Numbered from the stretch's first letter, positions 1-6,519 are shown. The stretch is 8,781 nt of DNA from an uncultured Bacteroidia bacterium (GCA_937995505.1 CALKJV010000029.1:1-8781), one strand, 5' to 3'. Numbers and translations are program-made. Notes: generated by a model from the sequence alone, not told the origin.

Positions 1-525
1 CCCTCCGTAGTGGTGGGATTTTGGGGACTGGTGGTTTTGGTGCCTGCGGTGAAAGAGCTTTTCAACCTAAGTGCCGGAGAGACCGCGCTTACAGCTGGAC
101 TTCTTTTAGGCTGGATGACGCTCCCCCTTATGGCCAGCCTGACGGAAGAAGCCCTCCAAGCCATCCCCCGGCTCCTCCCCGAGTCTAGCTACGGCCTGGG
201 GGCTACCCAATGGCAAACTATCCTGCGGCTCAAACTCCCCTACATCCGCACATCGCTACTTACGGCAGGCTTGCTCTCTGCGGGGCGCATTCTCGGGGAG
301 ACTATGGTGGTGCTCATGGTAAGCGGAAATTCCCCCTTGCTCTCGTGGAGCCCCTTCCAACCGGTGCGCACGCTGCCCGCTACCCTCGCTGCCGAGCTCG
401 GAGAAGCCCCCGTCGGCAGCTACCACTATCAAGTGCTCTTCTTACTCGGGGCAATCCTCCTCCTGCTCACTTTATCCCTCAACCTCACTGCCTATTTTAT
501 CCGTCCGCGCCATGCGACCGCCTAA
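1..525 (+). CDS. pstC: Phosphate ABC transporter permease PstC, 3' part only
   Basis: The reading frame is open from base 1, so the N-terminal part lies outside the window; 174 residues remain. PstC is one of two inner-membrane permeases of the high-affinity phosphate importer PstSCAB and pairs with PstA to form the channel. The first visible residues read PSVVVGFWGLVVLVP, matching the conserved 'PSVVxGFxxLxxLVP' segment of PstC. Further on comes the cytoplasmic EAA loop that contacts the ATPase (ESSYGLGATQWQTILRLKLP, about 177-240), followed by GRILGETMVVLMVSGN, typical of PstC. A final hydrophobic helix (about 430-500) and a short basic tail end the protein. The stop overlaps the pstA start by 14 nt, indicating translational coupling. 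Regulation by phosphate is expected from the family, but the promoter is not visible. Identification is secure; only the start is missing. Confidence 0.95.
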   Translation, partial: PSVVVGFWGLVVLVPAVKELFNLSAGETALTAGLLLGWMTLPLMASLTEEALQAIPRLLPESSYGLGATQWQTILRLKLPYIRTSLLTAGLLSAGRILGETMVVLMVSGNSPLLSWSPFQPVRTLPATLAAELGEAPVGSYHYQVLFLLGAILLLLTLSLNLTAYFIRPRHATA

Positions 526-1369
526 GCGCAGAGGGGAGCAGCTGGCTATTTTGCTCATTACCCTCCTAAGTTGGGGGTCCTTATCGGTTTTAGCTCTCAT
601 CGTGGGCTTTCTGCTGTACAAAGGTGTAGGTGTACTTAGCTGGGAGTTTCTCACGGAGCCTATGCGAGAGGGCATGCGTAAAGGAGGCATCGCCCCAGCT
701 ATCGTGGGGAGCTTTTGGGTTACCGCAGTGGCGATCCTGGCGGGCGGACTCATCGGAACAATGGCCGGCGCCTACCTAAGCGAATTCACCCGCAATCGCA
801 CCTTCAAAAAAACCATTGAGTTCCTCGTAAATACCCTAGCCGGTACGCCCTCTATCGTATATGGCCTTTTCGGACTGGCGCTCTTTGTGACTGCGCTCGG
901 ATTAGGCACCTCTATCTTGGCGGGTGGGCTTACCTTGGCGCTTCTTTCGCTGCCGCTCCTTATCCGTAATGCCCAAGAGGCCTTCAGCGCTGTGCCCGCC
1001 GCTCTCAAAGAAGCCAGCCTCGGCATGGGAGCATCAGAGATATACACTTTTTTCCGCATTACGCTGCCCATCGCCCTGCCGCGCATCGTGACGGGGTTTG
1101 TGCTGGCGACGGGGCGGGTCCTCGGCGAAACCGCCCCTATTCTCTTCACAGTAGCTGCGTATTATCTGCCCATTTACCCGAAAAGCCCCTTAGAACCTAC
1201 CATGCTCCTCCCCTACCACCTGTACGCCCTCATCACCAGCGGCGTCAATATAGAAGAGTCCTATCCGATGGCTTTTGGTACGGCGCTGGTGCTAATGCTC
1301 ATGACCTTGCTTTTTACACTTATCGCCGCTTACCTTCGCTATCGCCTAAAAGCCAAATACCGTGTATAA
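512..1369 (+). CDS. pstA: Phosphate ABC transporter permease PstA
   Basis: This is the second inner-membrane permease of the Pst phosphate importer, the partner of PstC and docking site for PstB. At 285 residues it has normal family length. About six hydrophobic helices are visible (roughly residues 11-36, 63-89, 107-128, 134-153, 190-214 and 255-275). The hallmark LAGTPSIVYGLFGLALFV lies at 109-126, and the EAA loop EASLGMGASEIYTFFRITLP at 167-186 is followed by GRVLGETAPILFTVAA, diagnostic of PstA. The ATG at 512 is chosen because it gives the expected short basic N-terminus (MRPPKRR) just before helix 1. It sits inside the last codons of pstC in another frame, so re-initiation at the pstC stop is likely. 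The 3' end overlaps pstB by 8 nt. I see nothing unusual in the protein. Confidence 0.96.
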   Translation: MRPPKRRGEQLAILLITLLSWGSLSVLALIVGFLLYKGVGVLSWEFLTEPMREGMRKGGIAPAIVGSFWVTAVAILAGGLIGTMAGAYLSEFTRNRTFKKTIEFLVNTLAGTPSIVYGLFGLALFVTALGLGTSILAGGLTLALLSLPLLIRNAQEAFSAVPAALKEASLGMGASEIYTFFRITLPIALPRIVTGFVLATGRVLGETAPILFTVAAYYLPIYPKSPLEPTMLLPYHLYALITSGVNIEESYPMAFGTALVLMLMTLLFTLIAAYLRYRLKAKYRV

Positions 1370-2114
1370 GGTCCAAACACAAAATGTTTCCGTCTGGTAC
1401 GGCGAATACAAAGCCTTAGACTCGGTTTCGCTCGCGCTGGAGCGCAACCAAGTATTAGCCTTGATCGGCCCTTCCGGCTGCGGAAAATCTACCTTCCTAC
1501 GCCTCCTGAATCGCATGAATGACTTTGTAGAGGGCTTTCGCTTAGAAGGTCAGGTACTCGTAGATGGAGAAGACATCTATGCGCCGCATATTGATCCAGT
1601 ACATCTGCGCCGGCGGGTCGGCATGGTCTTTCAGAAACCTACCCCTTTTCCTTTTTCTATCTACGACAATGTGGCTTATGGCTTGCGCCTGCAAAATCGC
1701 CTAAAAGAATCCCAAATCCGCGAGCGCGTCGTACAGGCTCTCCAGCAAGCGGCTCTTTGGGATGAAGTCAAAGATAACCTCAAGCGTTCGGCCATGGCCT
1801 TATCTGGCGGGCAGCAGCAGCGCCTGTGCATAGCGCGGGCCTTAGCGGTGCGCCCCTCGCTCCTCCTTATGGACGAACCCACCTCTGCCCTGGACCCTAT
1901 CTCCACCGCCAAAATTGAAGAACTTATTCACCAGCTGCGCTCTGCTTATACCATTGTAATTGTTACGCACAACATGCAGCAAGCGGCTCGCATCAGCGAT
2001 ATGACGGCCTTCTTTTACATGGGGCGCTTAGTGGAGTATGGGAAAACGAAAGACTTTTTCACGCAGCCTCAGCATCCGGAGACAATGCGTTATATTACGG
2101 GCCGCTTCGGATGA
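1362..2114 (+). CDS. pstB: Phosphate ABC transporter ATP-binding protein PstB
   Basis: PstB is the cytoplasmic ATPase that drives phosphate import through PstC/PstA. All ABC-ATPase motifs are present in the 250 residues: Walker A GPSGCGKST (36-44), Q-loop VFQKP with Q91, signature LSGGQQQR (147-154), Walker B LLLMDEP with catalytic Glu172, D-loop SALD (175-178) and the switch His203. The segments LLNRMND (48-54) after Walker A and KPTPFPFSIYDNVAYG (92-107) after the Q-loop separate PstB from other ABC ATPases. The start is a GTG inside the last codons of pstA (8 nt overlap); no strong Shine-Dalgarno site precedes it, so coupling to pstA translation is the likely initiation route. It starts directly at the conserved first strand, so no earlier start is needed. 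phoU follows after 17 nt. Confidence 0.97.
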   Translation: MYKVQTQNVSVWYGEYKALDSVSLALERNQVLALIGPSGCGKSTFLRLLNRMNDFVEGFRLEGQVLVDGEDIYAPHIDPVHLRRRVGMVFQKPTPFPFSIYDNVAYGLRLQNRLKESQIRERVVQALQQAALWDEVKDNLKRSAMALSGGQQQRLCIARALAVRPSLLLMDEPTSALDPISTAKIEELIHQLRSAYTIVIVTHNMQQAARISDMTAFFYMGRLVEYGKTKDFFTQPQHPETMRYITGRFG

Positions 2115-2131
2115 GAAAAAGCTTCTAATCC

Positions 2132-2818
2132 ATGAGCCTCATAGACACAGAAATCGCCAAGCTCCGAGCGCGGGCGCAGCAAGTCATACAGCACCTTCGC
2201 CAGCAGCTCGCCCTCTTAGAAGAGGCCGTACAAGCCCAAGACTGGGAAAAGCTACGCACTGCAGAGCTTCTGCGGGAGCAGAGCTTAGAAGGAGATATGC
2301 GGCTCGACCGCCGATGTGCCCGGATCTTAGCGCTCCACCAGCCGGTCGCCAACGACCTGCGTTTGGTACTGGCAGTGCTACGCATGCACTTTTATGTAGA
2401 CGAGATTAGCGAAAGGGTAGCCACTATCAGCCGCCGTCTCGCTAACTTTGCCCCCGAACTGCCCGAAGGCGCCCTCCAAACTATACCCCTTGCTAAGCTG
2501 GTCTATCAGGTACGCCGCCTCCTGGAGATGTGCTTAGATGCGTTTTTCCGCGAAGACACCCCCCGCTCCAAATCTATTGACACCGAAGACCAAGCCGTAG
2601 ATAGCCTCTATGAGAGCTGCATACAGCTGATAGTAGCGCAGCTCACCAGCCCGCTTTCACCAGCTCAAGCCCAGGCCTGGACCGAACTCGCCATCACCGT
2701 AAAAACCCTAGAGAAAGTGGCAGATTATGCGATAGACATCGCCGACGCTTACCTCTACTATGCCGAAGGGGTCTATTACTGGCATCGGTGGAGTCGACGC
2801 TCAGGCACCGACTCGTAA
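2132..2818 (+). CDS. phoU: Phosphate signalling complex protein PhoU
   Basis: PhoU is a cytoplasmic, all-helical protein of two three-helix repeats that modulates the Pst transporter and represses phosphate-starvation signalling through the sensor kinase. The 228-residue length is normal. The first repeat holds the hallmark QPVANDLR (70-77). In the acidic metal-binding motif, usually ExxxD, repeat 1 reads D90-E-I-S-E94 (order swapped), while repeat 2 keeps Glu194-xxx-Asp198 in LEKVADYAIDIADAYLYYAEG. The N-terminus is a plain amphipathic helix beginning MSLIDTEIAKLR. The ATG at 2132 lies 17 nt after pstB, so the gene should be co-transcribed with pstCAB. Its last 18 nt overlap the end of the oppositely oriented WbqC-like gene. 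Function is firm from family and context; the effect of the swapped acidic pair is inference. Confidence 0.94.
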   Translation: MSLIDTEIAKLRARAQQVIQHLRQQLALLEEAVQAQDWEKLRTAELLREQSLEGDMRLDRRCARILALHQPVANDLRLVLAVLRMHFYVDEISERVATISRRLANFAPELPEGALQTIPLAKLVYQVRRLLEMCLDAFFREDTPRSKSIDTEDQAVDSLYESCIQLIVAQLTSPLSPAQAQAWTELAITVKTLEKVADYAIDIADAYLYYAEGVYYWHRWSRRSGTDS

Positions 2819-3274
2819 GAGATGCACCAGGATAGAAATCTCCTGCCCTTCTAAATCGGGGTAAGTGGGACCTTCTAAAGCTGCCCACTCATACTGCCAT
2901 CCGTACAGGCGGGCTAATTCTTGGAAGATGAGGTCGGTGAACTCGCGCAGCGTGGAGACGGGAGATTCCAAGTAGAGGTATTCTAGAAAGGGCTTCCACT
3001 CGTGGAAGAAAGGGGCCTTACCAAAGTGGGTAAGGAGAGTACGCCAGTGATACAAGCGCCAACGGCTTTCTACAGGCCAGGTAGCCTTCCAGGGGGTTTT
3101 TCGGCTGGGTTTATGAAGGGGGATAGTTAGCCAGAGGTCCGGTTGAATGCGATAGCGAGCGAAGTAAGAGGCTTTCGGTAGCCGATAGGGATACCCTACC
3201 TGAAACCGCTGCGCCGCCCGCGCCTGATCGACCCACGAGAGCGGCGGCCAAACCCAAGCCGGGAGAATCGTCAG
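2801..3274 (-). CDS. WbqC-like family protein, apparent CTG start
   Basis: Reading from 3274 down to 2801 gives 157 residues resembling the WbqC-like family, whose biochemical role is poorly defined and which is named after an O-antigen locus. Matching features are the N-terminal TILPAWVWPPLSW (2-14; family pattern 'xxLPxxYxPPxSYF'), a strand LWLTIPLHKP (47-56), the central FGKAPFF (84-90; family 'YGKAPYF') and a C-terminus ending DLEGQEISILVHLLRVG. The frame contains no ATG, GTG or TTG between the upstream in-frame stop (3389-3391) and a TTG at 3055, which would delete the first 73 residues. The likely start is therefore CTG at 3274, whose last two bases open the redoxin stop codon (CTGA); ATT at 3268 is the alternative. 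The gene probably shares a transcript with the redoxin and overlaps phoU by 18 nt at its end. It is somewhat shorter than usual members (about 200). Confidence 0.78.
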   Translation of the reverse strand: MTILPAWVWPPLSWVDQARAAQRFQVGYPYRLPKASYFARYRIQPDLWLTIPLHKPSRKTPWKATWPVESRWRLYHWRTLLTHFGKAPFFHEWKPFLEYLYLESPVSTLREFTDLIFQELARLYGWQYEWAALEGPTYPDLEGQEISILVHLLRVGA

Positions 3275-4290
3275 ACACCTAAGGGTTCGCCAGCCTCTAT
3301 CTGCTCTAGCACGGGAAAGATGGTATGGGGATCCAGAAATTCCCCTACATACTCGGCACTGGAGATATATCGCACGATACCCTGCCGGTCAACGAGGTAA
3401 GCCGCCGGTAAAGGCACTCCAATATCATAGCCCGCAGCCGTCTTCTGTAAGAAGGCGTTCTGATACGCATTCCCGTAGCGGCGGATCACGCTGAAGGTCT
3501 CATCGGAGAGCATTTGGAAGGAGACTCCCAACCGTTCAATCATAGCCTGGTTCACACCGAGGGGGTCGGGCCCGATGCCGAGGATAACGACATTTTTTGC
3601 GTAGAAGCGTTCCTTATAGCGCTCATAGGTGCGTAGCATCATGTGGCAGCCAGGGCACCAATCACCCCGCACGAAAAGCAGAAGCACGGGATTCTGGGGG
3701 AAAAACTGTGAGAGTCGAACTAGCTCTCCTCGTACATTGGGCAGCGTAAAGTCTGGCGCGGGGTCTCCTACGCGTATGGCGTAGCCCCCGCGAGCTTGGG
3801 CAGCGATATGAGGCGCATCCTGGATATATCCCGCAGAAATGGTCAAACCCGGCAGCGCAGCCAGAAAGGCCGGCCAAGGCCATTGCCCCGACAGCTCCCC
3901 TAGCAGCCCCAAAAGCCCCGAGCCCACCAAGAGAAGTAAAGGTTCAAACCACAAATAGCGCGTGTAAGTAAATACATGCATGAAGCGCTGCCGCAGCGTG
4001 AGCGCCCCTGCAAAAAGTAAGAGCGCAGGCCCTGCAAGTAGCAAACGCTCTATCCAAGGATAGGGCAGCGCAAGGGCTAAGAGCATGTTGCCCCCAAAAG
4101 CGGCCGCATATTGCAACGGCCCTGTAAACCGCTGAAAGTCTAATCCAATTATGAAGCTTCCCACCGCAGCCGCCCATAGAGCGTAGTGGGCCCAGGGATC
4201 GCGCAAGAGACTTAGAACAAACGCTGTAAGCTGGGCCGCCAATCCTACGTAGGTAAAAACAGGGGTCTTATTCCAGAAACGCTTAAGCAT
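3271..4290 (-). CDS. Membrane-anchored redoxin (AhpC/TSA-like domain)
   Basis: This 339-residue protein joins a membrane part to a thioredoxin-fold redoxin. About six hydrophobic helices are visible (approximately residues 12-29, 36-51, 60-78, 82-98, 114-131 and 138-155). From about 172 a peroxiredoxin-like domain begins: GDPAPDFTLPNVRGE, then FVRGDWCPGC with Cys212 and Cys215, then a regulatory-looking C-terminal fold with VPLPAAYLVDRQGIVRY (292-308). The CPGC pair suggests thiol-disulfide exchange or peroxide reduction. Basic residues before helix 1 and between helices 4 and 5 suggest those sides face the cytoplasm, which with six helices would also place the redoxin domain inside; this is inference. 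The ATG at 4290 is chosen because it gives a short basic leader before helix 1; further upstream the frame runs into prfA. A GTG about 33 nt upstream is a less likely start. The WbqC-like gene follows with overlapping stop/start. Confidence 0.82.
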   Translation of the reverse strand: MLKRFWNKTPVFTYVGLAAQLTAFVLSLLRDPWAHYALWAAAVGSFIIGLDFQRFTGPLQYAAAFGGNMLLALALPYPWIERLLLAGPALLLFAGALTLRQRFMHVFTYTRYLWFEPLLLLVGSGLLGLLGELSGQWPWPAFLAALPGLTISAGYIQDAPHIAAQARGGYAIRVGDPAPDFTLPNVRGELVRLSQFFPQNPVLLLFVRGDWCPGCHMMLRTYERYKERFYAKNVVILGIGPDPLGVNQAMIERLGVSFQMLSDETFSVIRRYGNAYQNAFLQKTAAGYDIGVPLPAAYLVDRQGIVRYISSAEYVGEFLDPHTIFPVLEQIEAGEPLGV

Positions 4291-4302
4291 AGCGAGAACT
4301 AA

Positions 4303-4310
4303 CAAAATTC
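4303..4310 (-). promoter_or_regulatory. Possible -7 element for the redoxin/WbqC unit
   Basis: On the minus strand the bases read GAATTTTG, one mismatch from the Bacteroidota -7 consensus TAnnTTTG, 12 nt before the redoxin ATG. No TTTG -33 element is visible at the expected distance, so support is weak. It would give a leader of only a few bases and lies in the 77-nt gap that also drives prfA in the other direction. Confidence 0.3.
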
Positions 4311-4355
4311 GCACTTTCTCTGCACATGAGAGGCGGGAGGATAAGGGGGAGTTTG

Positions 4356-4363
4356 TAGTTTTG
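4356..4363 (+). promoter_or_regulatory. -7 promoter element of prfA, TAGTTTTG
   Basis: The bases TAGTTTTG match the Bacteroidota -7 consensus TAnnTTTG in full. They end 4 nt before the prfA ATG (4368). A transcription start a few bases downstream would fall at or next to the ATG, giving a leaderless or nearly leaderless mRNA. A good TTTG -33 element is not visible about 19-23 nt upstream, so the call rests on the -7 match and position only. Confidence 0.4.
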
Positions 4364-4367
4364 TGAT

Positions 4368-5444
4368 ATGTGGGAAAGGTTAGCGCAGGTAGAAGAGAAG
4401 CTCCACGCAGTAGAGGCGGAGCTAGGAGCGGGCGTAGCTGACCCGGTGCGGCTCCGAGAGCTCGGGCGCGAGCACAAGTATCTGACACCGATTGTAGCAC
4501 TATATCGGCGCTTGCGGCGCTTGGAAGAAGCGTGGCAACGGGCTCGCCAGGAGCTGGACTGCGCCGAAGACCCCGACTGGCGCCAGCTTGCCGCCGAAGA
4601 GCTAGAACGCCTCACCACAGAGAAAAAAGAGGTGGAAGAAGAACTCAAAGTCGCCCTCCTCCCCCCAGACCCCGATGACGACAAAAATGTAATCTTGGAA
4701 ATACGGGCAGGTACGGGAGGAGACGAAGCCGCTCTCTTTGCGGGCGATTTAGCTCGCATGTACCAGCGCTACTGCGAACGGCAGGGCTGGAAGTGGGAGA
4801 TTACCGATGCTACGGAGGGTAATGCCGGCGGATATAAAGAAATCATCCTTCAAGTGCGAGGCGAAGGGGTATTCGGCTGGCTCAAGTACGAGGGGGGGGT
4901 TCACCGAGTCCAGCGCATTCCCCAGACCGAGACCCAAGGCCGCATCCACACCTCAGCCGCCAGCGTCGCCGTCCTGCCCGAACCCGAAGAGATTGACATT
5001 GAACTCAAAGAAAGCGACATCCGAAAAGACACCTACTGTGCCTCAGGGCACGGGGGGCAGTCTGTGAATACAACGTACTCGGCCGTACGGCTCGTGCACA
5101 TCCCTACCGGCATCACTGTGGCGATCCAGAATGAACGATCTCAAATCAAAAACTATGAGACGGCCCTGCGCATCTTACGGGCACGGCTTTATGAGCTGGA
5201 GCTCCAAAAAAGACAAGCGGCAGAGGAAAGCCTCCGCCGTTCTCTCATCTCTACGGGAGACCGCAGTGCAAAGATCCGCACCTATAACTTCCCTCAAAAC
5301 CGCATCACGGACCATCGCATCAGCCTTACCCTGTACAACCTAGATCAAGTGATGGAAGGTGAAATAGATTCCCTCTTAGAGGCGCTTCGGCTGGCTGATC
5401 GGGCACAGCGCTTAGCACAAATAACCCAACATCAGGCTGGCTGA
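4368..5444 (+). CDS. prfA: Peptide chain release factor 1 (RF1)
   Basis: RF1 reads UAA and UAG stop codons in the ribosome and triggers release of the finished protein. The 358 residues match the full family length. Domain 1 is a charged helical coiled coil (about 1-98). The core begins with EIRAGTGGDEAALFAGDL (111-128). The codon-reading PxT motif is Pro185-Gln-Thr187 within QRIPQTETQGRIHTSA, which marks RF1 rather than RF2 (SPF). The catalytic GGQ is at 229-231, in SGHGGQSVNTTYSA, where His replaces the more usual Ala or Pro before GGQ. The end DHRISLTLYNLDQVMEGEID (about 311-330) is typical. The ATG at 4368 starts the usual short N-terminus. A run of eight G (4892-4899) encodes the conserved Gly-Gly of YEGGVHRVQR and the frame stays intact. 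The gene is divergent from the redoxin and overlaps the DUF3137 gene by 13 nt at its 3' end. Confidence 0.97.
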   Translation: MWERLAQVEEKLHAVEAELGAGVADPVRLRELGREHKYLTPIVALYRRLRRLEEAWQRARQELDCAEDPDWRQLAAEELERLTTEKKEVEEELKVALLPPDPDDDKNVILEIRAGTGGDEAALFAGDLARMYQRYCERQGWKWEITDATEGNAGGYKEIILQVRGEGVFGWLKYEGGVHRVQRIPQTETQGRIHTSAASVAVLPEPEEIDIELKESDIRKDTYCASGHGGQSVNTTYSAVRLVHIPTGITVAIQNERSQIKNYETALRILRARLYELELQKRQAAEESLRRSLISTGDRSAKIRTYNFPQNRITDHRISLTLYNLDQVMEGEIDSLLEALRLADRAQRLAQITQHQAG

Positions 5445-6400
5445 GCCTGGGGCGCCACCGAAGCTCCCGACAGATCGGCCGCCGCCCGCAGAATCCCCAT
5501 CAGCTCACTCAAATCTAAAAAGAACTGCTCCAGCGTCTCTACCTTCGCCAGCGACTCCCACACATTCGGTTCAAATAGATGCGAAGGGGACGAAAGAGCG
5601 ACATATAGGCTATTCCCATGACTGGCATAGTAAACGAGCCGATCGGGGTGCCGCTGATGGAAAGCCTTGATAGCCGATACGAGTGCAGGCGTGAGATAGC
5701 GACGCACCGCAGAGCTGAGGTTTGCATACACGGTGAAGTTTTTGTCAAACTCCGGGTCCTCAGCTGTATAAGTCTGCAAGCGCCCTGGCTGATAGAGGTC
5801 GGCTTCTGTAAGCCCCTTGGGAAGGATATACATATCTCCCCCCCGAGGCTCAGCCAATTTTACATGGGCAAAGAGACCTTCAAAAATAGGCTCTGAACGC
5901 TTTTTCCCATCCTCTTTCACCGTCGTGAAGGCATGCACTTCTGAAAACTCTACAAAAGTACCATCCTCCAACTGCATAAAACAGTAGTCATCGCCCTCGT
6001 ATTTGTGAATAGGCTTGCCAAAGAGGCGACTTCTAACCACAGTATTGGCTGACACATACCGATGGGGAATGTAATGAAGCCGATCATCTACATACCGAAT
6101 AATCCCATCAATCACACGCCCCTTGAAGAGGTTATAGAAGCGTCGGCTGCTCAGAACCTCTCGCCACAGCATGTAAGCCAGAAAGGAGAACACGAGCACA
6201 TTCAGGATGATGAGGGGAATGATATACTCCTGACCCATAAGCTTGGTGCTGCCCCATATGGCAAGCCCTGTGATGGGAACCGCAAAAACCCAAACTAAAA
6301 AGGCTCGAGCAATCGTGCCTTTACGGGCAGACTCTGCGGCAGCTAACTCCTGCGAGAGCTGCTGCGCGAAAAACTGCCGAAAATCCTCTAGCGTCTTCAT
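5432..6400 (-). CDS. DUF3137 domain-containing membrane protein
   Basis: The 322-residue protein starts with a helical, charged cytoplasmic segment (MKTLEDFRQFFAQQLSQELA), then two transmembrane helices (about 33-52 and 59-80) and a large soluble domain. The soluble part resembles DUF3137: FEGLFAHVKLAEPRGGDMYILP (173-194), AEDPEFDKNFTVYAN (213-227), YLTPALVSAIKAFHQR (235-250), SLYVALSS and a terminal LEQFFLDLSELMGIL (290-304). The molecular role of this family is not known to me; members often sit near membrane-remodelling LemA-type genes, but none is present here. ATG at 6400 is chosen because the alignment-like start is there and a promoter pair lies about 50 nt upstream; the 55-residue in-frame extension toward 6565 looks non-coding. 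The C-terminus ends in an Ala/Pro/Gln tail overlapping prfA by 13 nt. The gene appears to be monocistronic. Confidence 0.85.
   Translation of the reverse strand: MKTLEDFRQFFAQQLSQELAAAESARKGTIARAFLVWVFAVPITGLAIWGSTKLMGQEYIIPLIILNVLVFSFLAYMLWREVLSSRRFYNLFKGRVIDGIIRYVDDRLHYIPHRYVSANTVVRSRLFGKPIHKYEGDDYCFMQLEDGTFVEFSEVHAFTTVKEDGKKRSEPIFEGLFAHVKLAEPRGGDMYILPKGLTEADLYQPGRLQTYTAEDPEFDKNFTVYANLSSAVRRYLTPALVSAIKAFHQRHPDRLVYYASHGNSLYVALSSPSHLFEPNVWESLAKVETLEQFFLDLSELMGILRAAADLSGASVAPQAQPA
5433..5449. terminator. Short inverted repeat at convergent stop codons
   Basis: CAGGCT (5433-5438) and AGCCTG (5444-5449) form a perfect six-base-pair stem around a five-base loop. The stem spans the overlapping stops of prfA (5442-5444) and the DUF3137 gene (5432-5434). 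It could act on both strands, but neither side has a T tract, so an intrinsic terminator is only a guess; chance is also possible in coding DNA. Confidence 0.22.
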
Positions 6401-6450
6401 AGCGAATATGTTTGGTTTATGGTTTTCATCGGTACAAGGACAGGAAATAG

Positions 6451-6481
6451 CAAATATCGTGCCATCTGAGACCCCCACAAA
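6451..6481 (-). promoter_or_regulatory. Promoter of the DUF3137 gene (-33 TTTG, -7 GATATTTG)
   Basis: On the minus strand TTTG (6481-6478) is followed after 19 nt by GATATTTG (6458-6451), which fits the Bacteroidota -33/-7 pattern TTTG...TAnnTTTG with one mismatch (G for T). Transcription would begin near 6445, leaving a leader of about 45 nt before the ATG at 6400. This is the best-formed promoter pair in the window and supports the shorter start of the gene. Confidence 0.45.
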
Positions 6482-6492
6482 GATCTGCATCC

Positions 6493-6519
6493 CTGCGTAG
6501 ATATCTGCGTAAGTATCTG
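6493..6519. repeat. Tandem 12-nt imperfect repeat between divergent genes
   Basis: CTGCGTAGATAT (6493-6504) is followed directly by CTGCGTAAGTAT (6505-6516) and a further CTG. The two units differ at two positions. The repeat lies just upstream of the -33 element of the DUF3137 promoter and about 60 nt before the -7 element of the barrel gene. It could be a pair of regulator sites one helical turn apart, but may be chance. Confidence 0.3.

Noticed and set aside
1..525. Taking GTG at position 10 as the start of pstC
   Set aside because: The frame is open to base 1 and the first residues are an internal conserved segment of PstC, so the gene is cut by the window edge.
2111..2128. Five-codon ORF (MRKSF) overlapping the pstB stop and ending 3 nt before phoU
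   Set aside because: The ATGA overlap is suggestive of a coupling leader peptide, but such a short frame arises easily by chance and no conservation can be tested.
2801..3055. WbqC-like gene taken as an 84-residue ORF starting at TTG 3055
   Set aside because: The same frame carries clear family sequence for 73 more residues upstream, so this start would truncate the protein.
2801..3280. Possible frameshifted or pseudogene state of the WbqC-like gene
   Set aside because: The single frame is intact from the conserved N-terminus to a family-like C-terminus; only a canonical start codon is missing.
4291..4500. N-terminal extension of the redoxin into the prfA region
   Set aside because: It is an antisense reading of the RF1 N-terminal coding sequence and its divergent promoter. 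The sequence is low-quality Ala/Arg/Ser-rich, and the ATG at 4290 gives a normal leader.
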